Source: Caryophanales bacterium UBA1231 (GTDB lineage: Bacteria; Bacillota_I; Bacilli_A; ML615J-28; CAG-313). From it: 6,099 nucleotides of DNA. This document shows positions 1 through 4,844 of this stretch, in pieces. The notes under the pieces are model-generated. The model made no database searches. It was not told the origin of the DNA and saw nothing but the letters and a program-made list of their open reading frames with translations. Position 1 is the stretch's first letter, and each line of letters starts with the position of its first letter. The translations under genes were made by a program, and so were the position numbers. Location of the stretch: contig DBWT01000080.1 of the NCBI GenBank assembly GCA_002309035.1, positions 1-6,099 of the forward strand, written 5' to 3'.

Positions 1-36
1 GAACCAGAGCCTGAACCAGAACCTGAACCAGAGCCT
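1..36 (+). repeat. 12-bp tandem repeat encoding Glu-Pro dipeptides
   Basis: Three copies of a 12-base unit of the form GAACCAGARCCT occur in a row and continue for one more GAA. The copies differ only at one G/A position. Because the unit is a multiple of three, a change in copy number would lengthen or shorten the Glu-Pro linker without breaking the frame. The array touches the window edge, so its true copy number is not visible. Confidence 0.85.
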
Positions 37-468
37 GAACAAAAGCATGAATTAACAGAAGAACAAGAAGAGTTTATTGAAGAACATGCTGATTCTACAC
101 TTGCAACACACCATATGGAAGATCTATTAAGAGAATCTGTAACTGTTGAAGAAGCTAGTGATACACTTACTGATTCATCAATCAAAGATTTAATTACTTA
201 TAAGACTGTTAAGAAATATGGCGGTAAGAGAGAAAAATACATTGTTAATATTGATTTAATTTCTTATAAGTTCGAAGATGGCGATGAAGTTAATCTTAAG
301 ACATTAAAAGAAAAAGGATTACTTCCTAACAAATGTAATTTCTTTAAAGTACTTGCACGTGGAACTTTAAATAAAGGCTTGAAGTTTGAAGCTAACGATT
401 ATTCACGCGATGCTATTAAGATGATTCTTTTAACTGGTGGTCAAGTAACAATCTTAATAGAAAAGTAA
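1..468 (+). CDS. Acidic protein with C-terminal uL15-like domain (partial, 5' end outside window)
   Basis: The reading frame is open from base 1 and ends at TAA 466-468, giving 155 visible residues; an internal ATG at 115 is in frame but has no clear ribosome binding site, so it is not the start. The visible part begins with alternating Glu-Pro (residues 1-13), then a Glu-rich stretch to about residue 30. A folded-looking region follows from about residue 60. Its last 60 residues resemble the C-terminal half of ribosomal protein uL15: NLKTLKEKGLLP, then KVLARGTLNKGLKFEA, a Ser-Arg-Asp-Ala helix and a GGQVTI end, matching the family pattern of KVLGxGELxKxL...S..A...I...GG. The basic RNA-binding N-terminal part expected of true uL15 is absent from the visible portion; an acidic tail is there instead. 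It may be a uL15 paralogue with a non-ribosomal role or a ribosome-associated protein; its function is unknown. No terminator separates it from the infC promoter, which starts 5 bases after its stop. Confidence 0.75.
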   Translation, partial: EPEPEPEPEPEPEQKHELTEEQEEFIEEHADSTLATHHMEDLLRESVTVEEASDTLTDSSIKDLITYKTVKKYGGKREKYIVNIDLISYKFEDGDEVNLKTLKEKGLLPNKCNFFKVLARGTLNKGLKFEANDYSRDAIKMILLTGGQVTILIEK

Positions 469-473
469 AATAA

Positions 474-502
474 TTGACATTAGTTTTAAAAATTGATATA
501 AT
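474..502 (+). promoter_or_regulatory. Sigma-A-type promoter of the infC operon
   Basis: A perfect -35 box TTGACA (474-479) is followed after 17 bases by a perfect -10 box TATAAT (497-502). The bases TGA just before the -10 box (494-496) add an extended -10 element. Transcription should start near 508-510. This is the strongest promoter in the window, as expected for a translation-factor and ribosomal-protein operon, and it leaves an untranslated leader of about 185 bases. Confidence 0.92.
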
Positions 503-508
503 ATATCG

Positions 509-694
509 AATTAAATATGTATGAAAAGAAGAAGATCCACTTCTCACCTGATTGGTCATGATACTGATAGGTCAAGAGTCATAACATTATATTACACTTA
601 AATCTTTATTTTTAAGTGCGTTGTATTATGGACTGAAAGTGGGTTATGCCCACTTTTTTTCATTCGTGTTTAAACAAATTTGGAGGTGAAATTT
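509..694 (+). promoter_or_regulatory. L20-leader-type attenuator upstream of infC
   Basis: This 5' untranslated leader lies between the promoter and infC and folds into alternative structures. Bases 537-542 (CCACTT) can pair with 637-642 (AAGTGG), extendable by wobble pairs to 534-542 with 637-645. This long-range helix uses up the 5' arm of the terminator at 636-656, so the two are mutually exclusive. Inside it, 595-602 pairs with 611-618 (CACTTAAA/TTTAAGTG), supported by an outer helix of 578-584 with 626-633. ACCT 546-549 can pair with AGGT 569-572. A local hairpin, GAAG 531-534 with CTTC 540-543, could compete with the antiterminator. Firmicute infC-rpmI-rplT operons are known to carry an L20-binding leader that terminates transcription when free L20 is in excess. 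The position, layout and the CCACTTCTCACC segment fit that class; L20 binding here is inferred. Confidence 0.85.
636..660 (+). terminator. Intrinsic terminator inside the infC leader (attenuator)
   Basis: The arms AAAGTGGG (636-643) and CCCACTTT (649-656) form an 8-bp stem with loop TTATG, and the T run continues to 660. It stands about 35 bases before the infC start, so in the terminated state the operon would be switched off before any gene is made. Its 5' arm is also the 3' arm of the long-range antiterminator helix. Confidence 0.9.
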
Positions 695-697
695 ATT
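682..697 (+). promoter_or_regulatory. Ribosome binding site and AUU start codon of infC
   Basis: A strong Shine-Dalgarno GGAGGTGA (682-689) is followed by ATT at 695-697, eight bases after the GGAGG core. No ATG, GTG or TTG lies in frame at a usable distance: the in-frame TTG (680) and GTG (686) lie in or directly against the Shine-Dalgarno itself. AUU is the well-known rare start of infC in E. coli and Bacillus relatives; IF3 discriminates against it, which makes IF3 synthesis self-limiting. Confidence 0.9.
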
Positions 698-1237
698 AAT
701 AAGTCAGTTGATAACAAAATTGATAATTTAGTTAATGAGGATATTTTATTTGAAAATATACTTGTTATTTCAGAAACAGGTGAACAACTTGGTATTATGA
801 GTCGTGATGAAGCATTGAGTATTGCAGACGAAAGAGGATATGATTTAGTTTGCGTTGCACCAAAAGCACCTACACCTGTTTGTAAAATAATGGATTATTC
901 AAAATTCCGTTATGATCAATTAAAAAAGCAAAAAGAAGCAAAGAAAAATCAAAAAATTATTGAAACTAAAGAAATTCGTTTAAGCCCAACTATCGATGTT
1001 GGTGACTTTAATACGAAAGTTAAAGCTGCTTCTAAATTTTTAAAAGATGGAAACAAAGTAAAAGTTAGTTGTTATTTCCGTGGTAGAATGATCGATCGTA
1101 CGGAAAATACTTATCCGCTTTTTAATAAATTTGCAACTGAATTAGCTGAAATTGGTAAGGTTGATCAAGCACCTTATCTAGATGGACGTAAAATGTTTAT
1201 GATGCTCAGTCCAATCATCGAAAAGAAGAAAAAATAA
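695..1237 (+). CDS. infC: Translation initiation factor IF-3
   Basis: IF3 binds the 30S subunit, prevents early joining of 50S and checks the start codon and initiator tRNA. The 180-residue product from the ATT start has normal length. The N-terminal domain contains LVNEDI, GEQLGIMSRDEAL and DLVCVAPKAPTPVCKIMDY (about 50-69). A Lys-rich linker helix follows (about 75-92). The C-terminal domain has KEIRLSPTID (about 93-101), KVKVSCYFRGR (about 121-131) and DGRKMFMMLSPI near the end, all IF3 hallmarks. It is the first gene of the classic infC-rpmI-rplT operon; rpmI starts 14 bases after its TAA. Two layers of control are visible: the leader attenuator, and the AUU start that IF3 itself represses. 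A start at the TTG at 680 would add five residues but is excluded because that codon abuts the Shine-Dalgarno, with no binding site of its own. Confidence 0.97.
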   Translation: MNKSVDNKIDNLVNEDILFENILVISETGEQLGIMSRDEALSIADERGYDLVCVAPKAPTPVCKIMDYSKFRYDQLKKQKEAKKNQKIIETKEIRLSPTIDVGDFNTKVKAASKFLKDGNKVKVSCYFRGRMIDRTENTYPLFNKFATELAEIGKVDQAPYLDGRKMFMMLSPIIEKKKK

Positions 1238-1251
1238 AGGAGATTATTATT

Positions 1252-1452
1252 ATGCCAAAAATGAAGTCACATAGTGGCACTAAAAAACGTTTAAAAATAA
1301 GTGGAACTGGTAAAGTTCTACGTAGACAACCTGGTACAAGTCATCTTGCTCCTGGTAAAACACAAAAAAGAACAAGACATTTACGTAAATCTGCTGGAGT
1401 TTGTACATCTGATCAAAGACATATCAGACAACAAATTGCCAACATTAAGTAG
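1252..1452 (+). CDS. rpmI: 50S ribosomal protein L35 (bL35)
   Basis: A small, very basic 66-residue protein of the large ribosomal subunit. It starts MPKMKSHSGTKKR and continues with SGTGKV, the TSHLAPGKTQKR segment, LRKSAG, and a C-terminal RQQIANIK, all in the usual bL35 order and at the usual length. The start is set by AAAGGAG (1236-1242), which overlaps the stop codon of infC, nine bases before the ATG. The TAG stop (1450-1452) runs into the Shine-Dalgarno of rplT, so ribosomes ending here are placed at the next gene. It is the middle gene of the operon and shares its L20-type leader control. Confidence 0.97.
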   Translation: MPKMKSHSGTKKRLKISGTGKVLRRQPGTSHLAPGKTQKRTRHLRKSAGVCTSDQRHIRQQIANIK

Positions 1453-1464
1453 GAGGGATAGTTT

Positions 1465-1824
1465 ATGCCTAGAACTAAAGGTGGCGTTGTAAGCCGTAGA
1501 AGAAGAAATAGAATTTTAAAACTTGCTAAAGGTTACTTCGGTTCAAAACATGCTTTATTTAAGACAGCTAAAGAACAAGTAATGCATTCTTTAAAATATG
1601 CATATCGCGATAGAAAAGTTAACAAACGTAACTTCCGTAAATTATGGATCGTTCGTATTAATGCTGCTTCACGCGCAAATGATTTAAGTTACAATCAATT
1701 AATGCATGGTTTAAAATTAGCAAATATTGAAATTAACCGTAAGATGTTAGCAGACTTAGCTGTTAATGATCCACAAATGTTTACAAGTCTTTGTGATACA
1801 GCTAAGGCTCAATTAAACAATTAA
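1465..1824 (+). CDS. rplT: 50S ribosomal protein L20 (bL20)
   Basis: bL20 binds 23S rRNA early in 50S assembly; in Firmicutes it is also the repressor that recognises the infC leader. The 119-residue length is normal. The long basic N-terminal extension [19 protein letters not shown] is followed by AKGYFGSKH (about 21-29), [18 protein letters not shown] (about 45-62), [28 protein letters not shown] (about 79-99) and the end AKAQLNN, all standard bL20 blocks. The Shine-Dalgarno AGGAGGG (1451-1457) lies eight bases before the ATG. The C-terminal globular part, the one known to carry RNA-binding repressor function, is intact, so feedback on the leader at 509-694 is plausible. The operon ends at the terminator just downstream. 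Confidence 0.97.
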   Translation: MPRTKGGVVSRRRRNRILKLAKGYFGSKHALFKTAKEQVMHSLKYAYRDRKVNKRNFRKLWIVRINAASRANDLSYNQLMHGLKLANIEINRKMLADLAVNDPQMFTSLCDTAKAQLNN

Positions 1825-1831
1825 TTATTTA

Positions 1832-1871
1832 TAAAAAAATGGCCTTCAGTTTATACTGAAGACCTTTTTTT
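1832..1871. terminator. Bidirectional intrinsic terminator between rplT and the convergent gene
   Basis: The stem GGCCTTCAGT (1841-1850) pairs with ACTGAAGACC (1855-1864) around loop TTAT, with one C/A mismatch near the base. On the plus strand it is followed by T 1865-1871, which ends the infC operon. On the minus strand the A run at 1833-1839 reads as a T run, so the same hairpin can end the convergent phosphoesterase gene, whose stop codon (1870-1872) lies at the edge of the structure. Confidence 0.9.
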
Positions 1872-3813
1872 AATGTCGACGCTTAGAAATGATTAAGCTT
1901 AAGCCTAATAGCGAAAACATCGTAATTATGAGGCTGATTGCGCCTGAAGAGAAGCAGCCAGATTTTGAGTTGTTAGGTGTTTGATGTTCTAATAGGTTTA
2001 ATGTTAATTCTAAATCATCTTCTGAAAGAGTTATTTCTGCTCCTTCACCATAGAAGTCATAAAGAAGAGTGATTTCAATTTTGGATAAATTGATTTCTTC
2101 ATTTAATTCAATTAATAATTTATGATTTTTAAAAGAATATGTTTTATCTTTGTATTTTAAATCAAGTGATATTTCATCTAAAGTTTTATCGTTATAAGAT
2201 ATTTCTAGTTCATATTTACAATTTTCTATTTCATTTACTGTAAGTGCAAAATCACTAGGTCTCAATGCTACTTGATCATTATGAACATCTATTTCGGTAT
2301 AGTATTCATTGCCATCGTAATCAAAGAAAGTAATTTTATAGTTATAATCTTTATTTGGTATTCCTAAACCAACTTTTTGTTCATTTGATGTTGGACCAAT
2401 GTATCTTTCGTATGTCGCATCTAAATGAGTCATATAGATATTGATTTGCTTAAAGATACCATATGCTCTTGCATCCCAAGATAAAACGTTGTATCTTGTA
2501 GTTCTATTATATGTAACTTGAAGAGAATCGATAAATTCTTCCTTTGTGAATGTTTGATCAACATGTTTTTTAGAATATAGTGTGAAAGAATCACGAAGAT
2601 TTCCAAACATATCATAGTAAGACATTGTTAATTTGTTATCTACTACTTCGATAATTGAACCACAATATGTTCCATTTGGATTGTCATTTTCAAGTAATAC
2701 TTCAAATAAATCATTAGTTTTTCCACTATAGTGTTTAGCTCCTGCACAACCACCAATAACATAAGTTAAGCCTTTTTCTTCATTGACTTTGTCTTGATAA
2801 AGAGGTTTAGTTCTTAAATAGATGTGTTCGTGACCACTGATAGCTAAATCAACACCATATTCTTCAAAAGTATCACGCCAAACGCTTTTCATTTGTTTAG
2901 CATCATCATTATATGCTCCTGCTGAATAACAACCTGGATGTGTTACAACAATGATAAATTCAGCTGGATTGTTCATGACAACTTGTTTAAACCATGCTTT
3001 TTGTTCTTCAAAAAGGTTATCGCCATTTGAACGATGCATTGTATCTAACATAATAAACAAGATATTGTTGTACATGAAATAATATGTTGAATTAGGTCGT
3101 TCTTCAGTACCATTTTTTGGATTATTATAGTATTCATTATAAATGGATTCATCAATATAACTACTTTGAGAACTATGATATAATTCATGATTACCAGGAA
3201 CAGTAGCTTGTAAGTATTGGCCATTTAGTGTAGGCATATATTGATCAAAATTAGTCCATTGTTCTTCATAACCACCACGGTCAACGATGTCACCCGCAAT
3301 CATAAAGAAGTTGATATCCGGATTAATTGTTGCTAGTTTTTCAACAAGTTGGTCTGAATACTTGAAATTAGAGCCAGATGCTTGTGTGTCGCATAAAACA
3401 CCAAATGTTGTTTTTGAAGTCTTTGTTGTTTTAAAATGTTTGATAGATGATGATGCATTATCAGCTTTTATTTGATAGTAATAATCAGTATCTAAAAGAA
3501 GATTACTTATATTAACTTGACAAACATATCGAGCTTGAAATCCTGTTTTTGGATCATTACTAACGATGCCTTTTTCCCAAACGTGTTGTTCAGGAACAAA
3601 TTCAACCGCATCGCTCATATTTTCATTAAGTGATAAGTATAGTTTAGAATGATCAGAATTCGTATGATAATTAATTCCTACTTCTGATTCAGTAGCACCT
3701 ACTGATGCTTTAATTGAATAAAAAGTTATTTCATCAGCTTTGACATTTGGAATATAAATAAATAATAATAAGAAAAAGATTAAAATTGTGAATAAGTGTT
3801 TAATTGTTTTCAT
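1870..3813 (-). CDS. Exported metallophosphoesterase with purple-acid-phosphatase-type N-terminal domain and C-terminal membrane anchor
   Basis: The 647-residue protein is predicted to act outside the membrane as a metal-dependent phosphoester hydrolase; the substrate cannot be read from sequence. Residues 1-26 form a signal peptide (basic MKTIKH, a long hydrophobic core, VKA before Asp27). Residues about 28-130 look like the fibronectin-like N-terminal domain of purple acid phosphatases. The calcineurin-like core (about 135-335) carries the ordered metal-site motifs D142-T-Q144, GD(174-175)IVDR, GNHE (207-210), H292 in THPG and GHEH (327-330). The first motif has Gln144 where many relatives have His. 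Residues about 390-610 are beta-rich and unassigned. The tail has SGCFSSG (Cys620), one hydrophobic segment (about 625-642) and KRRH at the end, a tripartite anchor or sorting-like signal. GAGGTG (plus positions 3819-3824) five bases before ATG sets the start. The gene is monocistronic, convergent to rplT and divergent from the next gene. Confidence 0.85.
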   Translation of the reverse strand: MKTIKHLFTILIFFLLLFIYIPNVKADEITFYSIKASVGATESEVGINYHTNSDHSKLYLSLNENMSDAVEFVPEQHVWEKGIVSNDPKTGFQARYVCQVNISNLLLDTDYYYQIKADNASSSIKHFKTTKTSKTTFGVLCDTQASGSNFKYSDQLVEKLATINPDINFFMIAGDIVDRGGYEEQWTNFDQYMPTLNGQYLQATVPGNHELYHSSQSSYIDESIYNEYYNNPKNGTEERPNSTYYFMYNNILFIMLDTMHRSNGDNLFEEQKAWFKQVVMNNPAEFIIVVTHPGCYSAGAYNDDAKQMKSVWRDTFEEYGVDLAISGHEHIYLRTKPLYQDKVNEEKGLTYVIGGCAGAKHYSGKTNDLFEVLLENDNPNGTYCGSIIEVVDNKLTMSYYDMFGNLRDSFTLYSKKHVDQTFTKEEFIDSLQVTYNRTTRYNVLSWDARAYGIFKQINIYMTHLDATYERYIGPTSNEQKVGLGIPNKDYNYKITFFDYDGNEYYTEIDVHNDQVALRPSDFALTVNEIENCKYELEISYNDKTLDEISLDLKYKDKTYSFKNHKLLIELNEEINLSKIEITLLYDFYGEGAEITLSEDDLELTLNLLEHQTPNNSKSGCFSSGAISLIITMFSLLGLSLIISKRRH

Positions 3814-3937
3814 TTTTTCACCTCAATATATTTTACAATAAATTAATATTTTTCACAACAAAATGAAGTAGATAAATAAAGATCATTTTTGATAATTTAA
3901 GGCTCAGTTAATGTTCAGATAATATAATATTGATGTA

Positions 3938-3968
3938 AAGATACAAAAATAATGACTTTTTTTGTCAA
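3938..3968 (-). promoter_or_regulatory. Weak candidate promoter for the metallophosphoesterase gene
   Basis: On the minus strand a perfect TTGACA lies at 3968-3963. The best -10-like hexamer downstream is TATCTT (3943-3938) at a long 19-base spacing; at the ideal 17 bases the hexamer is TGTATC, a poor match. A start from here would give a leader of roughly 120 bases. Other AT-rich hexamers in 3825-3935 are possible, so this assignment is tentative. Confidence 0.25.
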
Positions 3969-3980
3969 ATATGGTAAAAT
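3952..3980 (+). promoter_or_regulatory. Extended -10 promoter for the membrane protein-leuS unit
   Basis: The -10 box TAAAAT (3975-3980) is preceded by TGG (3972-3974), an extended -10 element. ATGACT (3952-3957) at 17 bases is a partial -35 box matching TGAC of the consensus. Transcription would start near 3987, leaving a leader of only about 18 bases with the ribosome binding site GGAGGTGA at 3993-4000. The spacer contains the TTGACA of the opposite strand. Confidence 0.7.
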
Positions 3981-4004
3981 ACATAGAGAAATGGAGGTGA
4001 GATA

Positions 4005-4844
4005 ATGTATCAAAGAATTAAAGCTGCATTGATTAGTCCACGATCTAATTTGAATTATGTCAAGGATCGTCCTTTTAAATTTGTTATTTATATTTTGATC
4101 TACATCATCTTATTTACCCTTCCATATCTACCGATTTTATTTGATATTGGTTCTAACATAGCTTCAACACTTGCTAGCCAATCTTCATTTACTGAAGAAA
4201 TTAATTTTGAAATTAAAGATCAGACATTATTACCGATTGATGATGCTAAAACAATGATCATGAAGTTCAATGAAGGTTCTTTTTATCAAACTTATTTAAT
4301 TGTTGGTCACAATGTTGAAGAAGACTTTAGTAGTTGGAAACAAGTATTACTGATTCATTTAGATACTGATGGAATCTATTATATGAATCGTGATGGCACA
4401 AATAGTTCAAAAATTGTTGATTATGATAACGAATATTTAGATTTAAGAAAACTTAATGATAATGATCGTGAAACAATAAATAAATTCTATGGTTATGTAA
4501 CAAAATATATTAATCAGCATTTAGGATTAGTATATGGAATTGGTATACCAAGTTTATTTTTCTATAATTCATTTATTGTTTTTGGTATCGCATTATTCAT
4601 GAGTGTTGTTGGAATGATTTCATTTAGAGGTGCTCGTTTACAATTTAAAGAATCTTTTAAATTGACAATTCTTTCAATGGCTCCAGTAGTTATTTGTTTC
4701 ATGTTTTCTGTTTTTATGAAACGTAATCTATTTGGTAATCTATTATATTGGTTAGGTCTGATAATTAGTTCAGTCTTTTTCTATCGTTTAGCAGCAATGT
4801 ATATATTTGTTAAGAATCAAAATAATAAGGAGAATATACTATGA
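4005..4844 (+). CDS. DUF1189-like multi-pass membrane protein
   Basis: The product is 279 residues with a clear membrane layout: a short cytosolic start, a first transmembrane segment (about 24-46), a polar region of about 130 residues with many Asp and Asn (about 50-175), then three hydrophobic segments (about 178-206, 218-238 and 241-268) and a short charged tail. This layout, the ALISPR motif near the N-terminus and the length resemble the DUF1189 family of Firmicutes, whose function is unknown; I make this match from memory of the family pattern and it is moderate. No catalytic motif is visible. The start is set by GGAGGTGA (3993-4000), seven bases after its GGAGG core. The TGA stop (4842-4844) overlaps the ATG of leuS, so the two genes are translationally linked. 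Whether the protein has any link to leucine or tRNA charging is unknown. Confidence 0.7.
   Translation: MYQRIKAALISPRSNLNYVKDRPFKFVIYILIYIILFTLPYLPILFDIGSNIASTLASQSSFTEEINFEIKDQTLLPIDDAKTMIMKFNEGSFYQTYLIVGHNVEEDFSSWKQVLLIHLDTDGIYYMNRDGTNSSKIVDYDNEYLDLRKLNDNDRETINKFYGYVTKYINQHLGLVYGIGIPSLFFYNSFIVFGIALFMSVVGMISFRGARLQFKESFKLTILSMAPVVICFMFSVFMKRNLFGNLLYWLGLIISSVFFYRLAAMYIFVKNQNNKENIL

Noticed and set aside
115..117. ATG as start of a 117-residue gene
   Set aside because: The frame is open upstream to base 1 with a coherent acidic Glu-Pro sequence, and there is no Shine-Dalgarno at the right distance; the gene begins outside the window.
1301..1492. Open frame overlapping rpmI and the start of rplT
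   Set aside because: It is a shadow in another frame of well-recognised ribosomal protein genes and has no family-like content.
2430..2615. Short minus-strand open frame inside the phosphoesterase gene
   Set aside because: It overlaps a long gene with clear motifs and has no binding site or recognisable product.
3287..3475. Plus-strand open frame antisense to the phosphoesterase
   Set aside because: It lies opposite the conserved catalytic region and is explained as a mirror of that coding sequence.
3830..3862. Minus-strand promoter TTGTGA-N16-TAAAAT next to the phosphoesterase start
   Set aside because: Its transcription start would fall within the Shine-Dalgarno at 3819-3824, leaving no usable ribosome binding site on the mRNA.
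3814..4004. T-box riboswitch for leuS
   Set aside because: The region is only 191 bases, the promoter lies at its downstream end leaving a leader of about 18 bases, and no T-box-like hairpin and terminator pair is visible.
4842..4844. TGA read as tryptophan (Mycoplasma-type code)
   Set aside because: TGA here coincides with the proper end of the membrane protein and the start of leuS; reading through would extend it into a frame that makes no sense against leuS. The Trp codons read in the genes are TGG.
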